Positions 10,825 through 21,490 of a stretch of 64,000 nucleotides of DNA are shown here, piece by piece. The notes under the pieces are model-generated. The model saw nothing but the letters and a program-made list of their open reading frames with translations. It had not been told where the DNA came from and did no database searches. Both the position numbers and the translations under genes were made by a program. This stretch comes from Piezodorus guildinii (lineage: Eukaryota > Arthropoda > Insecta > Hemiptera > Pentatomidae): contig CM041297.1 of assembly GCA_023052935.1 (NCBI GenBank), positions 93,589,521-93,653,520 of the forward strand. The letters are read 5' to 3'. The stretch's first letter is position 1. Every line of letters begins with the position of its first letter.

Positions 10825-11505
10825 AATTATGTTTTTTTTTTTTTGTTTTTTTAATATCCTACTTACTCCTGTTGAACAGATTCGGTACTTAGGACTCCAC
10901 CTCGACAAACGCCTAACATGGAATCCTCATACTAGACTGAAACGACAGGAAACTGCTCGTAGATACAGATTACTACAACACTTACTTGACAAACGCTCAA
11001 AACTTCCTACTTACTACAAAAAACTCATTTATATCACAATTATCAGGCCTATTTGGACCTATGGCATTGAGCTATGGGGGTCTACTAAACCATCGAATTC
11101 CTCTCGCATCCAATCCTTGCAGTCCAAAATCCTTCGTAAAATCCTCAATGCTCCTTACTTTGTTACTAATAAAATCATCCATAAAGACCTAAATATCCCA
11201 TTAGTTGAAGACTTGGCCCGTTACAGATATACCTCTTTTCATTCCAAACTCCCTGCCCACTCAAACCCGCTTATCCGTGACCTCTCCTCCATATCTATTC
11301 CCGACAACCCACCGAGGCGCCTTAAAGAAAGATGGCCAAGAGACCTTCTAACATAAGACATTGGAGTGCTACCAATGGGTAGTTTCTTCTCAGGACTACC
11401 ATGTGTACTAATCATATATAAAGCCTATTTACTTGTTGTATTTATTTAATACAGTTGTAAATTTCTTTAAATAAATAAATAAAAAAAAAAAAAATTATGT
11501 TTTTT
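10825..11505 (+). mobile_element. Nested 5'-truncated Jockey-type LINE with target duplication
   Basis: A fragment of about 655 bp (10838-11492) ending in AATAAATAAATA and poly(A), flanked by a perfect 13-bp duplication AATTATGTTTTTT at 10825-10837 and 11493-11505. The 3' UTR 'gagtgctaccaatgggtagt' matches the copies at 3630 and 9100. It sits inside the 3' UTR of a CR1-like LINE, so it inserted later. The first 20 bases after the duplication are T-rich. Confidence 0.88.
10856..11356 (+). pseudogene. Jockey-type ORF2 C-terminal remnant, still open
   Basis: Open through about 167 codons to a natural stop at 11354-11356. Residues include RYLGLHLDKRLTWNPHTRLK, WTYGIELWGSTKPSN, SRIQSLQSKILRKILNAPYF, TNKIIHKDLNIP and RRLKERWPRDLLT. 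This is the post-thumb C-terminal region of a Jockey-clade ORF2 without endonuclease or catalytic reverse-transcriptase motifs, because the copy is 5'-truncated. It is similar to, but clearly diverged from, the intact ORF2 at 22805-25480 and represents another subfamily. No function is expected. Confidence 0.85.
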
Positions 11506-11612
11506 CTGTCTGTTGGCCAGGCATGTTGTATATTTAAACTGTACAATTCTGTTATTCTTAGGGGACCCAGTCCCAGAATAAAAATTATTTTCTATTCTAT
11601 TCTATATTCAGG
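11506..11612 (+). repeat. CR1-like LINE 3' terminus (continuation)
   Basis: Continuation of the element interrupted at 10825. It ends 'ggggacccagtcccagaata' then 'attctattctattctata'. The same ending occurs at 40430-40507 and, inverted, at 61860-61900 and 31740-31775. Short pentamer tails are typical of CR1-like retrotransposons. Confidence 0.7.
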
Positions 11613-12600
11613 TTTTCTGAAGACACAATAAACATTTTAGCGGTAGCATTTAATGAAGATAAGGACGAAGTCAACATATGTAATATAATATTAAATACTT
11701 AGTGTGTCAAGTTTTTGTCTCAACACTTGATTTACCGGACCAATCATTTTGCTTTCCCAAATGATGTTATGCCTTTTGTAGCTATAAGAAGAGAAATACA
11801 TTTTATGAACTTAATGTTACTTTATATATATTAGTAACAAATATATTTTTTGTATTGACATTTATACCAGTAACAGTCAAAATGACTGGTGTAAGTTTCT
11901 ATGAAGAAATGTATGATTTCGGGAGAATCATGAGACCGATGCAGTGTACATGTAGCGCCCATGTGTCTTTCGCTCGTTCCGTTATCTGCATTGATCCGAT
12001 TACTGCGGTTACGGCAAGTTTACTAGATTTTTACAAACACTTTCTTAGTAAATGCCTACCAGTATTGTTTCGAGTTTTGTTCAACACACAAAATAAAATG
12101 AAGATTTTAAAAATAAGACTAAGGTCTAAGCAATCTCAAAGAGTAATCATTCATCTTTACCCGCACACTGACAAATATAAGAAACATTTATGTCGATAAG
12201 GGAATATTCAAAAAACTAAATACAAAGAAAGTATCTTAGTTCAACTTATTTTCATAGCGATCGTCTGGCCCTGGAAATGTCAGAGTGAAAAAAATTTTCT
12301 GCATATTTAGAAAATATAACCGGCATACCTCTGGAATGTTCAGATGTATAAAGTGAATTTTATGATAGTAACAACGAATTTTTAGATAGACAAACTTATC
12401 CACAAAGCAGTGATGATAACAGGGTGGGAAAGTAGGATTGTTAGGAGTAGGAACAGTTAGTAGGAAGGCGCTAATTAGATTGAAAATATAACTTTTTTTA
12501 TATAAAATATAACTTCAAACCTTGTCTACGAGTATACTCACCTAAATTTTAAAATAAAGTACGTAATCTACACAGTCCATTATCCCATTAACTATTTTTT
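11613..12600. other. No recognised gene
   Basis: AT-rich sequence. A 114-codon open frame on the plus strand (11855-12199) contains two Cys-rich stretches (CTCSAHVSFARSVIC) but no family motif I recognise and no supporting splice or promoter signals. I leave it uncalled. Confidence 0.35.
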
Positions 12601-12601
12601 T

Positions 12602-12647
<46 letters not shown>

Positions 12648-13016
12648 TTATTAGATTTATTTTATTGGCTATTATATACATATAAGCCATGGAGTTTGGC
12701 CCATTTGGTGTTAGTGGTTGTTAGTATTTAATAATAATCTCGTACATACTATGGCATAGTTATAAATACATACATAAATAATATAAATGATAATAGGATA
12801 AAAAAATTAAATTGCTTACTAGGGCATGTTAGTAAATATTGTAACAAATTATGTAGATTTGTCGTCTCCTTAAATGTGTATTTTTTATTACAGCTCAACT
12901 TTTTTATACCTTATTTTCGTATATATATTATATAATATATATATATATATATTTTTTAAAATGAAATATTGACGACTTTCTGTAACTGTATGTATGTATA
13001 ACATAAAGTATATATG

Positions 13017-13078
<62 letters not shown>
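12601..13078. repeat. TA microsatellites and AT-rich filler
   Basis: (TA)n runs at about 12607-12640, 12918-12952 (interrupted) and 13021-13076. The sequence between them is AT-rich without coding signals. Confidence 0.9.
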
Positions 13079-13081
<3 letters not shown>

Positions 13082-13099
13082 TGTTGTCAAAGGTAATAG

Positions 13100-13470
13100 A
13101 GAGTTAAAAAAAAAACGCTACCAATTATTACAAATTATTTCATTATTTTCAAATAACAATATTAGGGTATAACTGATTATATAGCAGTGGATAGGCAACT
13201 AAGTAATATGAAAAGCAATAATTCAAAGGATTATATCATATCACAATTGCTGAATTCAAAACGCAATATCTCAGCTAGTTGTTAACCAATTTCAATGATT
13301 TGAAATAAGGATATATTAATTAGGAGAAAAAGATTTATTTTAAATTTGTTATTCGGATTCTACGCATGTTGAGCTCTCAAATTTTGAGGGGGGAGGGTAT
13401 TTTTTTTTTTTTTTTGGTAGATTACAAAGGTTCATTTTTGAAAATAATAAACCAAAACCTTATAAACGAA
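13100..13470 (+). repeat. Interspersed repeat, family Y
   Basis: Closely matches the copy at 32405-32815 ('gtataactg.ttatatagc', 'agtaatatgaaaagcaataa', 'cgcaatatctcagctagttg') and shares its last third with 700-840, including the poly(T) then 'gattacaaaggttcat' segment. Confidence 0.7.
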
Positions 13471-14329
13471 TGATGGATTGCAGTAGATAAAGAGAACTAT
13501 AACTCTGATATTTATATGCTATTTTTTTATTTTAATTGTTTATTAACGTTTGGAAATTATATCAAATACGGAAGTGTCAAATGAATGTCGTGAACACTAG
13601 ATTTTTTTTTTACCTAGGAAAATATTTTTGATAGAACATATCTGAAGGTACCTAGAATAGGCAAACTTCTGAAAACCAACACGCTGGAAAAAAAATACGT
13701 CTGCCAAGACTTCTCGTTTACTCATTTTGATGACATAACAGACAGGAAGGTCTAGTTTGATGCAACCATATTATCTCACTCATATTTAAGGACCATTTCT
13801 GGTTATTTATTCAGACCAAAAATAGAAACCTTAACCATTTAAGGCATTCATATGGTGCATAGGTATCCATTTTCGAGGAGAAGCAGATACAGATGGAGGG
13901 AGAAGAAAAAGTTTCCTTCCTCTAAAATAAACAAAAAAATAAATAAATTTCAGAAAGTCTCGACTTCGGCACTCGAATAAAACCATGCACGTTTGAATCC
14001 GACATAGGCGGATTGCTATGAATTTTGTCTTGGTGCCACAGATAGCATCTAGTTTCTTTCCGCACTTGCAAGACTAGATGGGTATCCTTAATGCTTTAAT
14101 TGTAGGTGATAAGGACGTTAAACCTCCTCTCTTACTCCTCCAAAGATAAAGTACTCACAAAAATAAAACTTTTAACCAAAGACTAACCCAACCTTACCAC
14201 TAGCAGAAACAATATTATCCGCAGTTACCCAGCTAATCTTAATCAATAGAAATGGACATTTCATAAACCCCATCTAAATCTTCAATTGGAATACTGTACT
14301 AAAGATAATTCCAAATTAATAAATTTTAA
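13471..14329. other. No recognised gene; possible upstream part of a LINE
   Basis: AT-rich. The stretch 14100-14329 lies directly upstream of RNase H-like coding sequence and may be decayed LINE ORF2, but I see no secure reverse-transcriptase motif in it. Confidence 0.35.
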
Positions 14330-15098
14330 AGACCGCTTTGAGATCATCAGCGTGTGCCTCGCTTGATTAAAGTTAATTTTCACAGATGGTTCTAAATGGG
14401 ACTGAAGCACCGGTTCTGCTTTCGTCGCATCAGATTGCACTTACAAGTCGAAACTTCATCAATTTCGCTCTGTCTACTTAGCTGAAGTGAATGCGATCGT
14501 AATGGCTCTCGATTATTTCAGAACACTCCCAATATAGAAAGTCACCATAGCCTCAGATTCATTGAGAGCTCTAGAGAGTACAGAATATGCATTCCAGTCA
14601 TCCAGGAATTTTAAAATCCTGGAATTAACAAAATCAAAGAGGCTCTCACTCTCCCTGGTCGTGGTAGTGCACGGCTGAAACCATCAGAGCTAGCGCGACC
14701 TCTAATAGAAAATGTATGGAAGAAGCGTGAAATAACAGCTATCTGAAGCAAGCTGAAAGCCATTAAGAAAGATCCAAAGTCTTGGAAAACCTCATGTCGC
14801 ATCAACCGCAGAGAGGATTTGGTCCTAGCCCGTCTGAGAATAGGACACACAAGGTTAACACACGGGCACTTAATATTTAAAGCATTACTCCCAAAATGTC
14901 AGCATTGTAGGGGAACCCTTTAAATTACTCGCATTTTCGAAGAATGTCCCTTTTACATTAGACAATTGAACAAAAGAGGAATACCAGACAATGTTGCGTT
15001 TGCGTTGGGAAACGAATTGATGTGCCTCCTAATTGAAATGGACTTTTACAAGCGGATTAGAAGATTTATTTAATTATTTTTCCCTTTTTATTTATTTC

Positions 15099-15134
<36 letters not shown>

Positions 15135-15330
15135 TTTTTTTTTTTTTAAATTGACCAGTTATATTTTTATGTTTGACTAATGCTATTTTTATTATTGATT
15201 ATTCTTATTATTATTTGTTTTTACTAAAATCATTGTTGATTGTTTAGCCTAAAATTGATTTCTAAGATGAGTATCTGGCACTGATGACCGAGATGTTTTG
15301 TGCCAATAAAAATAACAACCAAAATAAAAC
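14330..15330 (+). pseudogene. LINE with RNase H domain, 3' fragment (decayed)
   Basis: Translation recovers a retroelement RNase H: FTDGSKWD (first catalytic Asp, codon near 14385), then SVYLAEVNAIVMALDYF (Glu), then TIASDSLRALES (second Asp). A later segment reads LRIGHTRLTHGHLIFKALLP then CQHC and EECPFY, the Cys/His block that follows RNase H in I-, R1- and LOA-like LINEs. At least three in-frame stops show it is dead. A (TA)n run interrupts the 3' UTR at 15103-15132, and 'ccaataaaaataacaacc' with an A-rich end closes it near 15330. A related tail is at 44275-44570. Confidence 0.8.
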
Positions 15331-15777
15331 ATCTATGGCCGTCCTTTTTGGCTGCATCTTGATATATAATCCAATAATCCATCCACAGAGCCAGTTTTCG
15401 ATATACTTTCAAGAGATTCGTCACATCCCTAGTTAAGTCAGAGTACCATAACTAACACTGATGACACGATATAGTATGCATAATGCATTACCTTCTTCAA
15501 ATAATATCTTTACCGATTATAGAAGCAGGAACATTTTAGCAGTGTTAAACTGTCTGGAAATAGTTTATACATTTTTCGTCGATGAATATACATACATATC
15601 AAGATAATTGGAAAAACAGCAATATGTTGCAGTTAATTTAGAATTTGTCTACGTCCTCTCTCTCACCTAATATTAGTAGTTAACTAGAATGAAAAATATT
15701 ATGCAAGAAATTATTACTGAAATAATTGATGGATGCTGTAAAAATAAAATGTAGTCATGAGAAAAGCAAAAGTTTAT
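15331..15777. other. No recognised gene
   Basis: AT-rich spacer between two retroelement fragments. Confidence 0.35.
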
Positions 15778-16015
15778 TTATTTAACGTCCCTTTATGCTA
15801 ATATGGCTACAGTGGGAGTTCTTGGGAGATTTGCCAATCCAGGTTTAATTAGGATAGGAATCTTTAACGAGTACTGACATCGCACAGGGTCGGGACCAAC
15901 TTTTAATGTCCCCTCCAAAGGACGGCATAACTAAGGATTTTTTACTCCTATTAAAAAATCCAAGGGCCATCAGCGGGTTTGAACTCGGGACCTTGGGGCA
16001 TAGCAGAGTAAAATA
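15778..16015 (-). repeat. SINE-A, 5'-truncated copy
   Basis: Minus-strand copy of the commonest SINE here. It retains the B-box region (reverse of 'gggtttgaactcggga'), the 'ggacgttaaaa' body and the 3' 'ggataggaat...' to 'aaataaataaa' end. The first part of the tRNA head is missing. Confidence 0.8.
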
Positions 16016-16553
16016 TGCAAATTTTCTTTCCTTTTTTTGTTGTAGGGTGGAGGGGAGGGGCAAACATTTTATGATTATTCATATTTATTATGAACATAGT
16101 TTGAATCCCCAGTGTAAAGTACAATTAGCAAGCTGCTATCACCTGAGGCCATATTTCGGATTTAGAAGAATGGAATAAGTTAAAAAAAAGTAACCAAACC
16201 AAGGCAAAGCTCATATCGAAGCAGTAGGAGGGAAGTTGTTATTGCCAGATTGAGAATTGGGTATACACGTCTAACTCAATATGTGAACAAGGTAACGTGC
16301 AGTTGAAGTCTGTCAATAAGAATGTCCGTCCTATAGGAAATATTTTCATGAAACAGGGATGAAAAGAATTTCGTTGATAACAATAGTAACATAGAGAGAA
16401 TAATGGATCAACAAAAAAGTCGAGATTTTTAGCAAAATGTAACAGGAAAATCACAATAGACCAACCTCTGTCCAATCTGAGTTACGCGAACGAATAGTTG
16501 ACAATCACAGTTCAAGTAGAAAATAACGACTAAAGAGATTCCAGGGTACGTAT

Positions 16554-16556
<3 letters not shown>
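16016..16556. other. No recognised gene
   Basis: Mixed AT-rich sequence. Open frames on both strands around 15906-16178 mostly overlap the SINE-A copy and are not genes. Confidence 0.35.

Positions 16557-16622
<66 letters not shown>
16557..16622. repeat. (TA)n microsatellite
   Basis: About 30 uninterrupted TA units. Confidence 0.95.
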
Positions 16623-16625
<3 letters not shown>

Positions 16626-18364
16626 AGGATATTGATGGAATATCCCAAAGCAAAGCCTTAATCCTCACACATTGCATTAAATAATAAGAAAGTAAAACAA
16701 CAAAAACATATATCAATAAACTTCTTTTTGAAAGGGCAAAATATATATCTTACAAATTAAATAAGGTATTTCGCTGATTTGAGATTCATCAGGGAAGAAC
16801 AAAGTGAGAATAAATAAACTTATAAGCATTAATATTTGAACTCGTATTGGAGTAATGTATCACTTTCATGGAAAAGAATTTTTTTAACTATTGGCGAGAG
16901 ACGTGTTATCACTAATCCACATTTATGTTTGTTGGGAAGAGGGACGACTAACGCGTTTGCTCGCTGCCTCAACCCGGTCGTTGTTGTGAATCGCTGAATT
17001 ATCTGCCGATCCGTATAATATTGTTGAGGGTAAATAAATGAAATAATAAAAGAGAGAACATGAACAAGCTTATATTAATTAAAATAAATGAAAATACTGT
17101 TTATAGTGTGCAAGCGGCGATTTTTTCTATCCGTGATGACTTCCTTCCCTCTCCCGTCTGCGATGGTCCTTTCTTTCCTTCTGCGACTCCTACTCTAATC
17201 TTCTATGAAGATGTGCGAGATACGATAATACGAAAAGTATGCGACATTCAGCTTAATTAAACACAGTCTACACTCGCGAGTGACTCCATTAACTCTCTCT
17301 TATAATCCCAGAATGCCCTCTTCCCAGCGGTCACTTAACAGCTGATTTAAATTTAATTAAACAATTGACTATCGCGCTTGCACATAATGAATCACAAAAT
17401 AAAACAAATGAAGAAATATAAAAATATAACTATTTCAATTCTTAACAATGTTATTATATTGTTTTCTTTCATGAATTGGCTAAACTTTGACTGCCTAGTT
17501 TTTTTTTTCTACATGAAAGATCTAACATTTTGTCTAAGAATCTTCAAACAACACAGTAACAATCATTTTTGCTTCGTTCAAATCTTAATTATCTGTTTTA
17601 TTAATAAACATAAATATCGGTCAAGGGCTAGTGATCGTGATCTTCAACAAGGAAAGCCGGATGGTTTTTCAGGATTCCCGAATGCAAATAAAGTGAGAGA
17701 GATACGTAAATTTACGTACAACGCACCCAGCGGAGAAAGAGAAAAGCTGACTAAAGAACTTTCGAAAATCTGATTATAGGGTGTAGAGAAAGCTTAATTA
17801 CTTTCAATACAAACAAACAGAGGGTGTATTAGAGTTGAGGCATATCAACACTCCATGTGATAAGAATTTTATCTATAGTTGGCATACTAAACAATAGCTA
17901 TTAGCTACCATTGCATGCGCTCATTGTGTAGCAGAAAGGACATCAAGATGACCACACTGACATCACTGGCCTGTGACAAGGACGCTAACCTGGTCACAAA
18001 CCGACGCCTCTCCCTCATATTTCACGCCAAGTTTCACTACTCACTATTCTGATCTATAATTATCTCTAGTCAATATCATTTCGAAAGTTTAAGTAAAAGT
18101 TTTATTACAACCAGTATTATCCAAAGTCAACAATCACGGGGTATGTAATTAGAAAGATGATATACGGTGCTATGCACTGAAGAAAAATACAATCATGGTA
18201 TACAGGACTCTCGCTGATTCGAACCACTCTTCTCAAGTACAGCAGAAAGATGACAAAGATGCGTGTGCGATTCAATTCCTAATTATATTTCTGTGTTGCC
18301 ATTTTGTGAAATTGGATTTTTGACAGATTGATATTCTATAATATGAATTAGATTCAAGTTCAAT
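16623..18364. other. No recognised gene
   Basis: AT-rich. GC-richer patches occur at 16900-17000 and 17620-17750. The latter keeps a short open frame (QGKPDGFSGFPNANKVREIR) ending in a stop at 17773, but there is no usable acceptor or family motif, so no exon is called. Confidence 0.35.
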
Positions 18365-18730
18365 AAAACGCTCTAACCTTCCACTTAACTACAAAAGGCT
18401 ATATTACCATCATAAGGTCTATCTGGACGTACGGAGTTGAGCATTGGGGCACTACTAAACCATCAAATTCTTCCCGTATTCAATCCTTACATTCCCAAAT
18501 CCTTCGAAAAATCCTCAATGCTCCTTCCTTTGTCACCAATAAACTCATCCATGAAGATCTTAATGTCCCATATGTTGCTGATTTGGCCCGTACGAGTTAT
18601 CATTCCTTCAATGACAAACTTCACCCCCACATTAACCCACTAGTTTCATATTTATAGAATTTAGATGAATATTTCATATAATAGTATTTATTAATACAGT
18701 TGTAAATTTCAATAAATTAATAAATAAAAA
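18365..18730 (+). pseudogene. Jockey-type LINE, 3' end fragment (decayed)
   Basis: Same subfamily as 3630, 9100 and 10838. 'atctggacgtacggagttga' corresponds to the WTYGVE block, followed by RIQSLHSQILRKILNAP-like and ARTSYHSFNDKLHP-like segments, and a tail 'cagttgtaaatttcaataaa'. Frameshifts are present. The end of the ORF is deleted relative to the copy at 10838. Confidence 0.82.
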
Positions 18731-19404
18731 AGTTCAATAAAAGTACTCTATCTGATCTCTTAACTCTTTACTTCGTTCTCATGTCTTTTTCATTCCTTAA
18801 TGTTATTCCCTTTACCACTTAAAATACCTCTTCCTTAGATACATTTTAAACTTTCCCATTCCGGTTTTTGCTCATATATCACTCAGACGCTCTAATAAAA
18901 TATTATGCTGTATCAGTTCATTACTGACGCCTTATTCGAAGATGTGCTCCAGTTCTTTTACGTTTTTTGCTTCATGAATAGCAAACATTTTTTTTCCTAA
19001 TAACATTTTTTTTTTGAGGAGAAGATAATTTGGGTGCAGTCATCAGAACACTTAAATTAAGTAAAACTTAATTTAATTTATCAATATCAATTTTTTTTTT
19101 ATTTTATAGAACTTAATATATCAAAATCACTACTCGATTTTTATGAAATTCTAATATATAAAAGAGTAGTTTAATTATTATCAAGATTTTGTAGTCTAGG
19201 TTTTTTTTTTTATTTATGTATTATGATTTTGAACTTTAAAAAAAAAAAATCGAAGACAAAAACGTTCCTTTGGAATCGCAATTAGGTTCCACTTCGATTT
19301 AACTTTTTTTCTTTTAAATCAATTTAAGTATTTATAATATTCACTTGTCATTCTTCGTAATGTCAAATATTTTATGTTGTACAATAAGGTTTTCAATGAA
19401 AATT
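18731..19404. other. No recognised gene
   Basis: AT-rich with many poly(T)/poly(A) runs; nothing supported. Confidence 0.35.

Positions 19405-19468
<64 letters not shown>
19405..19468. repeat. (TA)n microsatellite
   Basis: About 30 TA units. It directly precedes a small inverted Jockey remnant. Confidence 0.95.
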
Positions 19469-19469
<1 letters not shown>

Positions 19470-19477
19470 GTAATGTA

Positions 19478-19541
19478 AGGATTGAATACGGGAAGAATTT
19501 GATGGTTTAGTAGTGCCCCAAAGCTCAACTCCGTACGTCCA
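19478..19541 (-). repeat. 64-bp Jockey-type ORF2 remnant
   Basis: The reverse complement is near-identical to the block at 18424-18487 ('gacgtacggagttgagc.tt' through 'cttcccgtattcaatcctt'). Such a short, well-preserved internal piece without 3' end or tail was probably moved by local rearrangement rather than retrotransposed. Confidence 0.75.
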
Positions 19542-20148
19542 AAAAAAAATAATTACAAGAAATCCCTAACAGAGACAAAAATACAACATCTTAGGTACTG
19601 ATAAACAAATCAAACAAGACAATATTAAGAAATTAGGCAACTCATCTAATATAGATTTAGTACTGCTGATCGTGCGTCAACAGTTATTTATTTTTAGAAT
19701 ATTAAGAGATGCTAAAGTCAAGATTAAATAAACACAAAACAATTTACAACAAGGACCTGTATTATCAAAAGCGGAAAGTCAATTAAACATTGAAGAGAGT
19801 ATTAAGATGTGGTACTCGCCTGAGTGCAATGTGAACCTCGTACGATCTCAGAACATCTACTGATAGCGAATCAGCGTTTAGGTTTTTATGTAATTTACTG
19901 ATAAAAACAGCAGAATCGAGATTGATTAAGTAATTTTTTCTAATAGTCGATACATATAAAAACACTTTTTACATAATTTATCTTTACCATCGTATGTAAG
20001 GGTTCTGTTTATTTACTTGCTAATTTGAAAAAAAAAATGTAAATTACATACATTACCACTCTATTTTTATGGATTTATCTTTCTCCTTAATTAAGGAGGT
20101 CTCTTTATCTGATTGTTTTTGGTTACACTTAATGGATGTGTAGCAGTT

Positions 20149-20151
<3 letters not shown>
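19542..20151. other. No recognised gene
   Basis: AT-rich; no supported coding sequence. Confidence 0.35.

Positions 20152-20201
<50 letters not shown>
20152..20201. repeat. (TA)n microsatellite
   Basis: About 25 TA units. Confidence 0.95.
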
Positions 20202-20203
<2 letters not shown>

Positions 20204-20454
20204 GTCAACCAATTTGAAATCGCCCGATTTTCATTAATTTTGCGCTCAACAATTTTGATTTTCAAGAATTTATTATAAATTATTCTGAAAACTTTCTTGA
20301 TTATAAAGTTGTAGATAAAATATTTTTCTGTCTAATACTTTTATTGTTGTAGCCTTTTCAAGTCAGATTCTCGGACATGCTGAGAAAATCTTTCTAATTA
20401 TTGTAATTTTGTAGATATCAAATCAAGACAAAAACTAACAATAAGATAAGGATA

Positions 20455-20650
20455 TGCTTTATTATATTATTATACTCCTAGCAATGGAAGAAAGTGCGCA
20501 ATATTAGAGGTAGAAACATGGGCTGATATATTTCTTCCAAAAATTTTTATTATTATTTTGCATCACATCAACGTTTCGGGATCTCACTCTCATCATCAGA
20601 ACTCTACAAGTAACAAAAAACTACTATTACAAATCTCATCAAAAACACTT
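20455..20650 (-). repeat. Interspersed repeat, family Z, end fragment
   Basis: The reverse complement shares 'cccgaaacgttgatgt', 'ttttggaagaaat', 'atcagccca.gtttctacctc' and 'taatatt' with 26494-26625, and with 62520-62640 and the inverse of 61590-61680. Its inner end carries the motif CTGATGATGAGAG... to CCCGAAACG. No coding capacity. Confidence 0.7.
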
Positions 20651-20904
20651 TTGAAGTGAATTATCAAAATTATTTATAAAAAAAAATATATATCTATATA
20701 TTAAAAACTAGATGTCCATTTTAACGAAATCTAAATTATTGTACAAAAATGTAAAAATAAGAGGAATCTCAAATACTATTAACAATGTTACACAGTTTAT
20801 AGTTAAGATAATAAATATTCCGAAAATAACTGTTTTTTCATTTTCTAATAATATCTGTTTTTTTCAAAACTTTGTCACTTATTACAAAAAATAAAAACAG
20901 ACAG

Positions 20905-20908
<4 letters not shown>

Positions 20909-20958
<50 letters not shown>
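20909..20958. repeat. Poly(A) run
   Basis: About 50 A residues directly before the family Z segment that hosts the Jockey insertion. Confidence 0.9.
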
Positions 20959-20960
<2 letters not shown>

Positions 20961-21114
20961 GATCTGAGTAGTGCATTGCTTCAGATCTTGGTCCTCAAAT
21001 GTATTAAGGATCAGACCAATATAAAACTATGTGAGATACCTCTTATTAATTCATAAGTTTTTAGATTTTGCAATAATTTAGATTTTGTTAAAATGAACAC
21101 CTAGTTTATACATA
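20959..21114 (+). repeat. Family Z segment, left of the Jockey insertion
   Basis: 'agatcttggtcctcaa.t' and 'aaggatcagaccaatataaa' match the reverse complement of about 61700-61790. The 'gaacacctag' part matches 62425-62440. The last 12 bases (21103-21114) are the left target duplication of the full-length Jockey element. Confidence 0.65.
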
Positions 21115-21490
21115 AGTTCTGCGCTTGCGCTAGTTCATTAACATACGTCTTTATATCGTCTCTTCTTTATGAACAGTTTTTAGTGTGTAATAATTGTTTT
21201 TATTACATATAAACAATTAGTGATTGTGCAACAACATTCGTTGTCAACAATGGACTAATCCTACTGACTGTAAGTAGTAATATTTACGATTACTTAGTTG
21301 TCGTATGAAGTAGAGCTGAGAAGCCTTATCTTTTTCGCCATATTGCGATCCCCACTCAGCTTCCTCAGCTTGCCAGTCTTCCACTGATCCCTGGAAGGGC
21401 CACGTCGCGCTCCGGACAACAAGGTCAAGGTCGCGCGGACGTATTTTTTTTTGTTTTATTTTTTATTTATTTTTTTATTTTTATGTATCA
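21115..21490 (+). promoter_or_regulatory. 5' UTR and presumed internal promoter of the LINE
   Basis: Everything between the left target duplication and ORF1. Jockey-type elements carry an internal RNA polymerase II promoter at the very 5' end; the start here is 'agttctgcgcttgcgctagt'. I cannot identify core elements with certainty. A three-codon upstream frame (ATG TAT CAA TGA, 21483-21494) overlaps the first ORF1 ATG. Confidence 0.5.

Noticed and set aside
11855..12199. 114-codon open frame with several Cys
   Set aside because: No recognisable family, no supporting signals; left as unassigned sequence.
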